The position numbers and the translations under genes are program-made. Shown piece after piece: positions 41,730-51,205 of a stretch of DNA of 64,000 bases (position 1 is its first letter; each line of letters begins with the position of its first letter). Source of the stretch: Insolitispirillum peregrinum (GTDB lineage: Bacteria > Pseudomonadota > Alphaproteobacteria > Rhodospirillales > Rhodospirillaceae); contig NZ_FTOA01000001.1 of the NCBI RefSeq assembly GCF_900156605.1, positions 248,001-312,000 on the forward strand. The letters run 5' to 3'. Below the pieces are notes generated by a model. That model worked only from the letters and a program-made list of their open reading frames with translations. It made no database searches and had not been told where the DNA came from.

Positions 41730-42740
41730 TTACTTCATCAGCCCGGCTTCGCGATAGTATTTCTGGGCTCCGGGATGGAGGGGGGCGGTGCGGGCGGCGT
41801 TGATCAGGTCTTCTTTTTTCAGGGCCTCAAAGGACGGATGCATCCGCTTGAAATCCTCGAAATTGTCAAAGACGGATTTGACCAGTTGATAGACAACCGG
41901 GTCCGGGGTTTTGGCGGTGGTCAACAGGGTTGCGCGGACACCGAAGGTCTTGACGTCCTTGTCGCTGCCCCGGTACATGCCGCCCGGAATGGTGCTCCAG
42001 CTATAGAACGGGTTGTCCTTGACCAGCTTTTCGATGCCGGGGTTGTCGATGCTGACCAGCTCGGAATCACAGGCGGTGGTGGCTTCCTTGATGGTGCCAG
42101 AGGGATGGCCGACCATGAAAAAGATCGCGTCAACCTTGCCATCACACAGGGCCTGGCTTTGCTCGGAAGCGGTGAATTCATCGGCCACCGAGAAATCCGA
42201 GCGTGGATTGATGCCGGCGGCGGCCAGCATGATGTCAACGGTCGCCCGCGCGCCTGATCCCGCATTGCCGATATTCACCCGCTTGCCTTTCAGATCGGCG
42301 AGGGTGTGGATATTGGCATCCTTGCGCACGACCAGCGTCATGACTTCCGGGTAGAGGGAAAAGACGGCCCGCAGGTCGCTGAACGGGCCCTTGGTGCCGA
42401 ATTGCGCACTGCCCTTGTAGGCGTGGGACTGCCAGTCGGACTGGCTGATGCCAAAGGTGATGTCTTCGGCGCGCAAGCCGTCGATATTGGCGATCGAGCC
42501 GTTGGTCGATTCAACCGAACAGCGGATCGAGTGTTCTTTTCGCCCCTGATTGACCAGTCGGCAGATGGCACCACCGGCAACGTAATAGACGCCGGTAACG
42601 GCACCGGTGCCGATGGTGATGAAGGTTTGCTCTGCTGCCCGTGCCGGTGCCGGGGATGCAGACAGCAGGGCGAGGCTGGTCATCAGGGCGAGGCTGCTCA
42701 TCAGGGTGGCAGGCAGGGTGGTCAGGGACAGCAATTTCAT
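41730..42740 (-). CDS. TAXI-family TRAP transporter solute-binding protein
   Basis: This is a 336-aa periplasmic binding protein. A signal peptide ends at ARA-AEQTF, followed by the TAXI hallmark FITIGTGAVTGVYYVAGGAICRLVN, GISQSDWQSHAYKG, and VNIGNAGSGARATVDIMLAAAG. Family members bind glutamate or similar dicarboxylates. The ATG has GGAGTGACCCC. No TRAP permease gene is adjacent, so it is an orphan subunit here. The signal peptide is built from a duplicated LMSSLALMTSLALL unit. The gap to 42933 shows nothing clear. Confidence 0.93.
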   Translation of the reverse strand: MKLLSLTTLPATLMSSLALMTSLALLSASPAPARAAEQTFITIGTGAVTGVYYVAGGAICRLVNQGRKEHSIRCSVESTNGSIANIDGLRAEDITFGISQSDWQSHAYKGSAQFGTKGPFSDLRAVFSLYPEVMTLVVRKDANIHTLADLKGKRVNIGNAGSGARATVDIMLAAAGINPRSDFSVADEFTASEQSQALCDGKVDAIFFMVGHPSGTIKEATTACDSELVSIDNPGIEKLVKDNPFYSWSTIPGGMYRGSDKDVKTFGVRATLLTTAKTPDPVVYQLVKSVFDNFEDFKRMHPSFEALKKEDLINAARTAPLHPGAQKYYREAGLMK

Positions 42741-42932
42741 GGGGTCACTCCGTACCTGAGGCGATGAGCCTGCAGTACCTGCAGTAATTGACTGAACAGA
42801 TATGACTGACCCTTGGTGCAGGTTACACCCTGTCAGACATGCGAAAAGATGATGGTGGCTCAGACTGATAGACGTAAGCGAAACACAGACTATCCCTTGG
42901 TGCAAGGAGGGAGTCACCCTTGAAAATAGAGG

Positions 42933-43871
42933 TCAGGGCCCCGTGTGGCGAAAAAGGGTGATTGCTCGCAGAACTTCGGCCCGGCAGGCGTCGTGTTCGG
43001 CCAGCAGTTCGTGACGGGCAGCCGGGATGTGACGCAGGGTGGCCTGCGGAAAGCGGCTGAAAAAGGAGGAGTGGGTGGCATGGGGGACATAGGGGTCATC
43101 GCTTCCAACCAGAACCTGTATCGGGATGGTGGGCGATGACGGCCAGGGGGCGGCAAGCTGGCGGGTCAGGCGAAAGGCCTGATGTAACCAGTTCCACGTC
43201 GGACCGCCGACCCGCAGGTCTGGTCTGGCTTGTAACAGGGCGACCTCGCGGGCGAAACGGCGATGATCGCTGGTTCGGCGGTTGCCCTCGAACTGGCAAT
43301 CATCCCGCAGTCCCCAGCCCCCATGGCCCGGAACATAGCGGGACCCGCGTCCGGCGATCACCGCCAGCCGGGCGAGCAGGCGGGCCAGCCATTGCGGTGT
43401 GCCCCAGGTGGGAATGCTGATCATCGGGGCGCTGAGGACGATTCCCCCCACGGCCAGTCCGGCCGGAGAGCGGGTTTGCAGCCAGCGGAGCACCACAGCC
43501 CCCCCCATCGAATGGGCGAGCAGAATCACCGGGCGGTGCTGGTGCGCCGAGTGCTGGCGATGCCAGTGCAGCAGATGATCAAGGTCGGCGACCAGATCAT
43601 CAAACCGCTCCAGATGACCCCGGCGGGAAATGGCCGGGTCCGGGTGACGGGTGGACAAGCCCTGTCCCCGCCAGTCAACGGCCCATACCGGCATGCCTTC
43701 GGCCAGCAGATCACTGGCGGTTTCGGCATATTTTTCTGCCGGTTCTGCCCGTCCGGGAAGAATGATCACCAGCGGGGCACTGGTGGCGGTTTGCCCTGCC
43801 CAGGACCATTCCAGCCCCCGCAAGGTGATGCCGGGGGCTGGTGTCAGGTGAAAGGGAACCGCCTCAGGCAC
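42933..43871 (-). CDS. Alpha/beta hydrolase (monoacylglycerol-lipase-like)
   Basis: This is a 312-aa serine hydrolase of the S33/lysophospholipase type: oxyanion region VIILPGRAEPAEKYAE, nucleophile elbow LLAHSMGGAVVLRWL, catalytic Asp in VGSDDPYVPH and catalytic His in AARHELLAEHD. All three catalytic residues are present, so it should be active on an ester, perhaps a lipid. The start is GTG at 43871, overlapping the upstream PfaC-like gene by 8 nt, so it is translated with the synthase-like proteins and probably acts on the same product or partner lipid. Confidence 0.9.
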   Translation of the reverse strand: MPEAVPFHLTPAPGITLRGLEWSWAGQTATSAPLVIILPGRAEPAEKYAETASDLLAEGMPVWAVDWRGQGLSTRHPDPAISRRGHLERFDDLVADLDHLLHWHRQHSAHQHRPVILLAHSMGGAVVLRWLQTRSPAGLAVGGIVLSAPMISIPTWGTPQWLARLLARLAVIAGRGSRYVPGHGGWGLRDDCQFEGNRRTSDHRRFAREVALLQARPDLRVGGPTWNWLHQAFRLTRQLAAPWPSSPTIPIQVLVGSDDPYVPHATHSSFFSRFPQATLRHIPAARHELLAEHDACRAEVLRAITLFRHTGP

Positions 43872-46683
43872 CGGAATGATCCCCGCCGCTGCTGGCCGGC
43901 TGCCGGGTGGGGCGCAGGCCGCTCAGACTCAGGCCGTTGATCTGCCCGATGGCGCTGCCGTCGGCCCACACCCGTCCCTGGGCTTTCAGGGTCAGGCTGC
44001 CATCATCGCCGTTCTGACTGGTGGTGATGTCCAGACACAGGCGGACCTGCGCGGTGGAGGGCAGGATCTGGCCACGGAACTGACCGCTCAGGCGCCCGTC
44101 AAAAACCCGGCTTTGTTCGCTGAGGGACAAGCCCTTTTCTGCGGCGGCCACGGTCAGCAGGCGTTGCAGGCTGGCAACCATCACACTGCCGGGGAGCACC
44201 GGGTCATTGTGGAAATGGGCGGCATACAGCCAGTGGTATGGGTCATTGTGCAGATCGGCGACAAACCGGCCCAACTGCTGCGGTCCCCCCGTCGGATCAG
44301 CGAGGCGCAGACGGTCAAGGACGGGAAGCCGATCCCCCTCGACCAGCGGCAAGCGGCGGCCTTCGGGCAAGGGGCCGAGGATGGCGCTGTCGTCATGGGA
44401 CAGGGCGGGGCGGGCGATGGGGCGGGCGGGCTGACTGAGGCGCGCCGCTTCCATGAAGCCAATAATGCCGCGCGCATTGACCAGAACCCGATCCTGCTGG
44501 CGGGCGCACAGGGCGGTTTCCATCAGGCTGGTGCTGCCCATGCGGGTGACCCCGGCCAGGCGGACGCTGACCTCCACCGGCGGGCCGTCGAGGTCCGGGC
44601 GGTGCAGCGGGGTCATCTCGAAACTGAGCAGGCGGCCACAGGTGTCTTGCGGCGGGCGGGTCGGCAGATCCAGCCACAGGGCGGTGTATCCGGCGGCCTG
44701 ATAGAGGGTTTCCATCATCGCCACCGTATCACCGATCCCGATCGGGTCGAGCTGGTAACACCAGCGGGTGCTGTCGGACGGGCTGAGGAACAGGGCTTCG
44801 CTCCCTCGCCCCTGTGGGGTCAGGGACGCCATACTGGCATGGGACAGGAACAGGAACGGCGGTGCGGGCAAGCGGGGGCCGCGCAGCCCGAGACGGTCAA
44901 GGGTATCCCCGGCTTTTCCCACGGCAGCGGCCAGCGGGCCGCAGGCCGCTGCCAGCAGGGCGGTCTGATCCTGCACAACACCATGAACGTTGGGGGCATT
45001 GCCGGGGATGGCGTCTGGCCCGCTCTCTGCCTCGCTCTCTGGACCGGTTTTGACAACGGGGGGACGCAGGGTGAGGGCAAAATCCGTCAGGTGCAGGACT
45101 TCGCGCTCGCCGACCCATGCCTGAACATCGGCGCGGACGTGCCGGGCCGCGCGTTCGCGGAGGGTTAGTTGATAGCGAACGGCGTCTCCGGCAGGCAGGG
45201 GGGCGGGGCTGCCAGCAAGGGTGAACGGGTGCTGTGGCAGTGGTGCGAGGGTCCAGCCATCACGCTGCCGTGTCAGGCCGCACACCACCAGAGCGATGCT
45301 GTGCAGATCAAGGGCGGTGGCAAAAACGGCAAAGGGGGACAGGGACTGCGCCTGTTCGGCAGTACGGCCAAAGGCCCGCAGGCATCCGGCCTGCCACGGA
45401 CCTCCCTCCGGGTCCCAATGGTCAATGCGGGCAAGCGACGGCTCCGGCTGAGCGCTCGGGCGCGGCGTCTGGCGGTGGGCCGCCATGTCCTCAAAGCCTT
45501 CTCCCAGAAAGCCGAAGGCATCGCCGTTCCACAGCGCCGCCAGCGCCGCCTGTCCAAAGAGCGGGCGGTCATTCTCTTCGGGTGGCGGGGCACTCGGGGA
45601 GGCCGATGGCGTGGAGGAATACTCAAGGGTTAACGGCAGGCAGGAACAGGCAAAGCCATTCAGGCCAGTGATGCCGCCGGCAAAGACATGAACATCCGGG
45701 GAATCAGAGGCCGAAGCGCGCATATCAAGCCGCAAAACCGGCGGCTCGTTCGTCTGTTGGGCAGGTAAATCCCCGTGCAGGGCTGCACGCAGGCGAAAGC
45801 GGGACAGGGGGGCGTCTGCCGCCACGCCTGTGGACAGAAGGCTGACCGCTTGCTCAAAGCAGTCTGCCAGCGGGGGCAACGGGCCGGTTAAGGGCAATGG
45901 TTGCTGGAACAGCCGTTCTGCCGGTGGGACTGGTTCGGCGGCCTGATCTTCGGCGATTGCCTCGGCGGTATCATCCGCGTCTGTGACCGCTTCCGGCTGG
46001 TTGTCGTCTTGCGGTTCGGCGGTTTCGTCTGTGGCGACAGCCTCGGCGGTATCATCCGCGTCTGTGCCCGCTTCCGGCTCAGCATCGTCTTGCGGTTCGG
46101 TGGCTTCGTCTGGGGCGATGGCCTCGGCGGTATCATCCGCGTCTGTGACCGCTTCCGGCTCGGCATCGTCTTGCGGTTCGGCGGCTTGGTCTGTGGCGAT
46201 GGCTTCGGCAGTATCATCCGCGTCTGTGACCGCTTCCGGCTCGGCATTGTCTTGCGGTTCGGCGGTTTCGTCTGTGGCGATGGCTTCGGCAGTATCATCC
46301 GCGTCTGTGACCGCCTCCGGCTCGGCATCGTCTTGCGGTTCGGTGTCTTTGTCTGGGGCGATGGCCTCGGCAGCATCATCTGCGTCCGTAACCGTTTCTG
46401 GTTCATCATCCAGCGGTTCGGTGGCTTCGTCTTTGACGATAGCTTCGGCAGCAGGAGAGTCCACCACCGCAGGGGGGAACAAGGTCAGGGCCAGCGCCCG
46501 TTCCTGCGACGCATAAAAATCCTGCAAGGCCAGATGGCTTTGCAGGGTGTAGGCCGAATGGGCGGCAAGAGTGGTGTTGATGTGCTGACGCCACAGGTCC
46601 AGCCGATCGGCAGACCCGGAGATATCAGACGGCGAGGACGGCAGAGGGGCAGAGTCATCAGGGGAGCACAAAGCCATCACCAT
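43864..46683 (-). CDS. PfaC-like hotdog/dehydratase protein with acidic repeats
   Basis: This is a 939-aa protein. Residues 25-70 form an amphipathic helix region (LWRQHINTTLAAHSAY...). Residues 79-251 are six and a half copies of a 27-residue acidic repeat (core AEPEAVTDADDTAEAIA). About 255-939 resembles tandem FabA-like hotdog domains of PUFA-synthase PfaC. The last one has AAHFHNDPVLPGSVMVASL: the catalytic His is kept (H823), but the partner acid 14 residues later is Ala (A837). In FabA it is Asp, and in PfaC usually Glu. It therefore looks inactive as a dehydratase. There is no KS domain. Its ATG lies inside the end of the 1515-aa gene (26-nt overlap). Confidence 0.78.
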   Translation of the reverse strand: MVMALCSPDDSAPLPSSPSDISGSADRLDLWRQHINTTLAAHSAYTLQSHLALQDFYASQERALALTLFPPAVVDSPAAEAIVKDEATEPLDDEPETVTDADDAAEAIAPDKDTEPQDDAEPEAVTDADDTAEAIATDETAEPQDNAEPEAVTDADDTAEAIATDQAAEPQDDAEPEAVTDADDTAEAIAPDEATEPQDDAEPEAGTDADDTAEAVATDETAEPQDDNQPEAVTDADDTAEAIAEDQAAEPVPPAERLFQQPLPLTGPLPPLADCFEQAVSLLSTGVAADAPLSRFRLRAALHGDLPAQQTNEPPVLRLDMRASASDSPDVHVFAGGITGLNGFACSCLPLTLEYSSTPSASPSAPPPEENDRPLFGQAALAALWNGDAFGFLGEGFEDMAAHRQTPRPSAQPEPSLARIDHWDPEGGPWQAGCLRAFGRTAEQAQSLSPFAVFATALDLHSIALVVCGLTRQRDGWTLAPLPQHPFTLAGSPAPLPAGDAVRYQLTLRERAARHVRADVQAWVGEREVLHLTDFALTLRPPVVKTGPESEAESGPDAIPGNAPNVHGVVQDQTALLAAACGPLAAAVGKAGDTLDRLGLRGPRLPAPPFLFLSHASMASLTPQGRGSEALFLSPSDSTRWCYQLDPIGIGDTVAMMETLYQAAGYTALWLDLPTRPPQDTCGRLLSFEMTPLHRPDLDGPPVEVSVRLAGVTRMGSTSLMETALCARQQDRVLVNARGIIGFMEAARLSQPARPIARPALSHDDSAILGPLPEGRRLPLVEGDRLPVLDRLRLADPTGGPQQLGRFVADLHNDPYHWLYAAHFHNDPVLPGSVMVASLQRLLTVAAAEKGLSLSEQSRVFDGRLSGQFRGQILPSTAQVRLCLDITTSQNGDDGSLTLKAQGRVWADGSAIGQINGLSLSGLRPTRQPASSGGDHSGA
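45931..46449. repeat. 81-bp in-frame tandem repeat (27-aa acidic unit)
   Basis: About six and a half copies of an 81-bp unit encode AEAIA(T/P)DE(T/A)(A/T)EPQDDAEPEAVTDADDT with few changes. Near-identity at DNA level points to recent expansion by slippage or unequal recombination. It lies in the N-terminal third of the PfaC-like gene. Confidence 0.92.
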
Positions 46684-49600
46684 AATTTACTTCTACAGCA
46701 CCGTCGGCGCCGCTCAGGGTCTCGCGGACGAATAACCCGGCGCCTTCTTGTTGAGGTAGGGCGTGCGAGGTGCTTTGTGCAAGCGGGTCACGCTCGTCCG
46801 ATGCTTTTTCCCAGTCTCCCCAGTTGATTGAAACCACCCGGCAGCCGTCCCCACGGCGACGTTGTTCGGCCCATGCCAGTTTGTTGAGGACTTCGCAGCC
46901 CATGCCGTAGTCCAGTTCTCCGGCCTGTCCGCTGCGGGCAACGACCGAGCTGAAGGTGGCAATCAGGCGCAGCGGATCTTCGCTGGTCAGCGACAACAGG
47001 GTGTGCAGCGCAAGGGCCTTTGTCCCGAAAACAGCCTCGAACTGGGTGATGGACTTGTCTGGCAACGGGCGGGACGGGCGCAGACCCGCCCCGTGAATGA
47101 TGGCCTGCACGGGGCCAAAATCAGCACGGGCCTGATCCAGTACAATTGTCAGTGCCTCACGGTCCCGCACATCAACGTTGGCATAGCGGGCGGTGATGCC
47201 GTGATCATGCAGCACGGCCAGGGTTTCCCGAATGGCGCGGGCGGTCATGATGGCATGGACCTGACGGTCGATGCTGCTGGGCGTTGGCAGTTTGCCGTTG
47301 CCCTGCGCACGCCGGAACAACAGGGCGCGCAGCGAGGCGGCATCCGGGCAGCCGGTGGTCAGCGGGCTTTCGTCCTGCAGCAGCGAGCGGCCCAGCAACA
47401 GATAGGGGCCGGGGCAATATTGCGCCAGCGCCAGAACACACTGGGCGGTAATGCCGTGTCCGCCGCCACTGACCACCACCAGACCGGACACATCGAGGGA
47501 TGGGGTTTGCGGTGGCGGGGTCCGGTTCAGGCGCGGAACGAAACGCTCCCCGGTCAGCGGCAGGGCGATTTCGACCTGATGCCCACCGGTCAGAATTTCG
47601 CTGGCCAACCGTTGGGCAATCTCCGCCGCCGACAGGCCGGTGGTGGCGATGTCAATGGATTTGACTGTCGCCAGCGGCCATTCATGGCGAACGCCCTTGG
47701 CCAGCGCCCCCAGTGCCGCACGCCACGGGGCGAGGGGGAACGGCTCGGCGGACAGGCCATGGCCCCCCCCATTGTCAAAAACGGCGATATAGGCTGCCCC
47801 GTCAACCGCAGACAGCCGATCATGGCAGGCCTGCGCCCGCTGAAAGGCCGCGCTGGCCAGATCGGCGGCAGAGCGGACGGTTGCCAGAGGACGCAAGCCG
47901 CTGAGGTCTACGATGGCCCCCAAAATCTCGCTCTGGGGCTGGTCGTTGCTCACGTCGACGCGATGGCCCGCCTCGCGCAGCAGCCCGGCAAGGATCGGGG
48001 CGACACCGGTCTGGTCATCAATCAGGGCCACGGTCAGCCCCTGGTCTTGTGGTGGCAGGCAGGGATCGCCGCTGGCCGGTTCATCGACCAGTGTCAGGGT
48101 CTGGCGCGGAACGCTGGAGGCAACGTTAATCGCCGGACGCGGCTGGACGAGGGCCGACAGGGGGGCGTCTTCGAGGGCCTCGGGGGAAATTTCGAGAGTG
48201 GAGGCTTCATCTGCCTCAGGCTCGGCCTCCTGTTGGACGGTGGTTTCCGGCAGCGGTTCTGCCTCGTCGTCGAGGAACGGCGCGGTTGGCTCTGCGGGCT
48301 GCTGGTCCGCTGGCGGTTCGGATGGGGGCGCGCTGGCCGCAATGGCAAGCCCGCGGTCGAGCGATGCCAGCATGGCCAGATGGGCCTGCGCCATCTGTTC
48401 CTGCCAGTTACGATGGGCATCAAGGACCGCTTGCTGGTACAGGCCATAGGCATGGGCGGCGGCCGGGCTCAGGCCGCTGAAGGTATCGGCAGGCAGGGGC
48501 GTATGGGCCGGGGGGGGCGGAGTCTGTGGTTCGGCGGCGGCCTCTTCTTCTTCTTCTTCCTCTTCCTCTTCCTCTTCCTCTTCCTCTTCCTCTTCCTCTT
48601 GGCTTTCGGCAACCGGAATGATCTCTGTTTCCGGTTCAACCTTGGCCTCGGTGTCCGGTTCCGGTTCAACGTTCGGTTCGGCTTCCGGCTCCGGCTCGAC
48701 CAGCGCAAAGGCGCAAGGCTCCCTGCCTTCATCCGGGGGGAGCAACTCTTCATCCAGCCCGCTCAGGGAAACCGTGGCCCCGGCAATGATCAGATGGGCA
48801 ATACCGTTCAGGAAGGCATGCCAGCCGCCGTCGCCGACGGCCTGCAGTTGATCCAGCGCGATGGCGTGATGCGGCAAACCATCAAGGGTTTCGCTGACCA
48901 GACGGGCCAATCCGTTGCCGGGGCCGATATCAACAAACACCCGGACGCCGGCGTTATAATGGGCCCGGATCAGGGCGGCCAGATCTCCGGGGGCGGCAAC
49001 GTGCTGGCCAAGACTGTCGGCCAGATCCATGCTGTCGTCATAGCAGGTGGTCCGGGCGGCGGACCACACCAGACAGGGGCTGTCAGAGGGTAGATGCAGC
49101 ACCAGCGGCTGCAAGGCATCGCGGAAGGATTCCCCGGCCTGATGCAGAGCGTGGTGGGCATTGAGGGGTTCCCAGGCACACTCCAGCCCCAGCGCACGGA
49201 ACTGCTCGGCAATCGTCTCCAGCAGATCGGTGTCGGCTGTCAGCAGAATGGCTTGGGGGCTGTCCTGCTCGGTCAACTCCGGGGCTGCGGCTCCGGCGGG
49301 CAGGTCGCACAATTCCAGCGCATCGCGGACGGTTTCGGCGTCTCCATCAACGACCAGCACTGGCTGCGGCGTCTGGCTCAGGGCCTGGGCGATCAACTGG
49401 CCACGGGTGCGGGCGATCGGCTCCAAAGCCTCGCGCGGTACGGCTCCGGCGGCGGCCAGTGCGGTCAGCTCGCCGCAATCCTGCCCGGCCATGTGACCGG
49501 CGTACAGGCCCAGACTTTCCAGCGCCGCCAGCGTGGCCAGACTGGCGACCCCCAGCGCGGGCTGGGCCCAGTCGGGGGCATCAAGGCGGTCCTGCCAGCG

Positions 49601-51205
49601 GGCCGCCTCCTCATCCGACGGGCGACAAGGGGGGAACACCACGTCGCGCAGGGTCAATTGACCATCGCCGGACTCCTCGCACACCTGCGGCGAGGCATCA
49701 TCCCACACTGCCAGCGCCGCTGGATGATGCAGGGCGATACCGGCCCCCATCTCCAGGTACTGGCTGTTCTGGCCGGGGAACAGGAAGGCCAGACTGTCAC
49801 TGTCGAGCGGCAGGGCCTGCGGCGAATACAGCAGGCTGCCATCGTTCTTCAGCGCCTGCGCCGGGTGATCGGCCAGATGGCTGTGCAGGGTTTCAAGTTG
49901 GCTGCCCAGTGGCCCGCCGGAAGTCACCAGCAACACCGCCTTGCAGGACAGGGAGGCGTCAAATGCCGCATGGCTGTGGCGGCACAGGCTGCGCCAGCCG
50001 TGCGGCGTGCTGGCGAGCTGCTGCCGGAGTGCTTCCACCTGCTCACGCAGGGCGTTGGGCGAGGCTGCCGACAGGGCCAGCACATCCAGCGGGCGACCGT
50101 CTGGCCGGGCGACGGGGGCGCGGTCCACCGAGGCAGGCAGGCTTTCCTGCAGGACGGCATCCAGCAGATCGGGCGAGCCGTCGGGGCTGTATTCTTCCAG
50201 CGTCAGGTGATGGCAGAGCGCCGCGGTGCTCCAGGCGGCGACGGCTGCCCGGCGCGGGCCATCGGGAGGCAGAACCCACGGGCGGGGTACGGCGGGTGAC
50301 TGAAAGGCAAGGGCCGGTTCCGCGCGGGCTTCGGCCAGAGCGGGAGGCAGGGCCTTGGTGGCCAGCGACAGGACAGCCTTCAGGACTTGCAGGGCGCTGC
50401 CCAGCGGGTGGCGGGCGGCATGGCCCATGCTTCCCAGTGTCACCCAGCCTTGTTGCGGGCCGCTGCGCCGGGGGGCAACGGCAGCAAAGGCGGCGCTGAG
50501 GGCCGGGGCCTGCTGTGCATCGGCGGCACTGTCGAGTAGCTCGACCATGTCCGGGCCATAGCCCGCCGCCTGATAGGCCCGTTGCAGGACATCGGCGGTC
50601 TGGCGACCGCTGGCCTGCCCCTTGATCACCGCCAGCAGCGGATCATGGTCGCGTTCGGCGTCAGACAGGCGTTTCAGGGCAAACAGGATGGCGCCATCGC
50701 GGGGCGTGCTGCTGCCACACAGCATCAGGTCCGCCTCGTGGCTGCGCAGTTGGTGTGCCGCCATGCTCAGGGCGGCAAGGGCCGCGGTATGGTCGCCGCC
50801 CAGATCACAGCTAAAGCCATCGCAGGCGACCGTATCGGCCAGCCGCAGGGCCGGGGAGATGCCCTGGACCGGTCCGCCGAGGATGATGCCGCTGAAGGAG
50901 GGGCGCTGAACCCCCCGCAGGCAGTCACGCGCCGCCCGCAGCAGGGCTTGCGACAGGCCGCTGGCCGGATCAATGAGGGCTTCGATGTCGCTATCAGCCT
51001 GGTCTGTGTCGCGGAAGACACCCTTTAACAGGGCTGTCCACAGGTCGGCGGCAGTCTGGTAGTGTGGGAGGCAGGCCCCGATGCCAACTACGGCGACCGG
51101 CTGGGTGAAAAGGCTTTCCGACGGGATGCTTCCAGATGTGGCGCTCTCTGGGGCGTCTGCCGAATCACGGAGGGACAGCGGGGCAGAGGGCGCAGGGCCG
51201 GTCAT
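46658..51205 (-). CDS. PfaA-like KS-AT-KR protein with degenerate active sites
   Basis: This is a 1515-aa protein. Residues 35-290 are a ketosynthase-like fold (VAVVGIGACLPHYQTAADLW), but the active Cys is replaced (FSCDLGGDHTAAL, G137) and the first catalytic His is Leu224 (VELLDSAADA); only H262 (SMGHAA) remains. About 470-830 is an acyltransferase-like domain (AFLFPGQNSQYLEMG) where GHSxGE reads GQDCGE, so the catalytic Ser is Asp576. About 840-1130 is an acidic, Pro-rich, poly-Glu linker with one helical segment. About 1180-1515 is a ketoreductase: VVVSGGGHGITAQC, S1420, Y1433, but Cys at the usual Asn (1437). No LGIDSI-type carrier motif is seen. The start has AGAGG 8 nt upstream. Confidence 0.82.
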   Translation of the reverse strand: MTGPAPSAPLSLRDSADAPESATSGSIPSESLFTQPVAVVGIGACLPHYQTAADLWTALLKGVFRDTDQADSDIEALIDPASGLSQALLRAARDCLRGVQRPSFSGIILGGPVQGISPALRLADTVACDGFSCDLGGDHTAALAALSMAAHQLRSHEADLMLCGSSTPRDGAILFALKRLSDAERDHDPLLAVIKGQASGRQTADVLQRAYQAAGYGPDMVELLDSAADAQQAPALSAAFAAVAPRRSGPQQGWVTLGSMGHAARHPLGSALQVLKAVLSLATKALPPALAEARAEPALAFQSPAVPRPWVLPPDGPRRAAVAAWSTAALCHHLTLEEYSPDGSPDLLDAVLQESLPASVDRAPVARPDGRPLDVLALSAASPNALREQVEALRQQLASTPHGWRSLCRHSHAAFDASLSCKAVLLVTSGGPLGSQLETLHSHLADHPAQALKNDGSLLYSPQALPLDSDSLAFLFPGQNSQYLEMGAGIALHHPAALAVWDDASPQVCEESGDGQLTLRDVVFPPCRPSDEEAARWQDRLDAPDWAQPALGVASLATLAALESLGLYAGHMAGQDCGELTALAAAGAVPREALEPIARTRGQLIAQALSQTPQPVLVVDGDAETVRDALELCDLPAGAAAPELTEQDSPQAILLTADTDLLETIAEQFRALGLECAWEPLNAHHALHQAGESFRDALQPLVLHLPSDSPCLVWSAARTTCYDDSMDLADSLGQHVAAPGDLAALIRAHYNAGVRVFVDIGPGNGLARLVSETLDGLPHHAIALDQLQAVGDGGWHAFLNGIAHLIIAGATVSLSGLDEELLPPDEGREPCAFALVEPEPEAEPNVEPEPDTEAKVEPETEIIPVAESQEEEEEEEEEEEEEEEEEEEAAAEPQTPPPPAHTPLPADTFSGLSPAAAHAYGLYQQAVLDAHRNWQEQMAQAHLAMLASLDRGLAIAASAPPSEPPADQQPAEPTAPFLDDEAEPLPETTVQQEAEPEADEASTLEISPEALEDAPLSALVQPRPAINVASSVPRQTLTLVDEPASGDPCLPPQDQGLTVALIDDQTGVAPILAGLLREAGHRVDVSNDQPQSEILGAIVDLSGLRPLATVRSAADLASAAFQRAQACHDRLSAVDGAAYIAVFDNGGGHGLSAEPFPLAPWRAALGALAKGVRHEWPLATVKSIDIATTGLSAAEIAQRLASEILTGGHQVEIALPLTGERFVPRLNRTPPPQTPSLDVSGLVVVSGGGHGITAQCVLALAQYCPGPYLLLGRSLLQDESPLTTGCPDAASLRALLFRRAQGNGKLPTPSSIDRQVHAIMTARAIRETLAVLHDHGITARYANVDVRDREALTIVLDQARADFGPVQAIIHGAGLRPSRPLPDKSITQFEAVFGTKALALHTLLSLTSEDPLRLIATFSSVVARSGQAGELDYGMGCEVLNKLAWAEQRRRGDGCRVVSINWGDWEKASDERDPLAQSTSHALPQQEGAGLFVRETLSGADGAVEVNYGDGFVLP
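48541..48602. repeat. Poly-Glu microsatellite
   Basis: A run of TTC and TCTTCC units (GAA/GAG on the coding strand) encodes more than 20 consecutive Glu residues near residue 870 of the PfaA-like protein. All units are multiples of 3, so length change would not shift the frame. Confidence 0.95.

Noticed and set aside
45931-46449. CRISPR-like or intergenic satellite
   Set aside because: The 81-bp period is in frame within a long coding sequence and encodes a regular acidic peptide.
46862-49093. A 743-codon open frame on the plus strand opposite the PfaA-like gene
   Set aside because: It is a mirror of a GC-rich coding strand, rich in Gly/Arg/Gln with a poly-Phe run opposite the poly-Glu, and has no recognisable domain.
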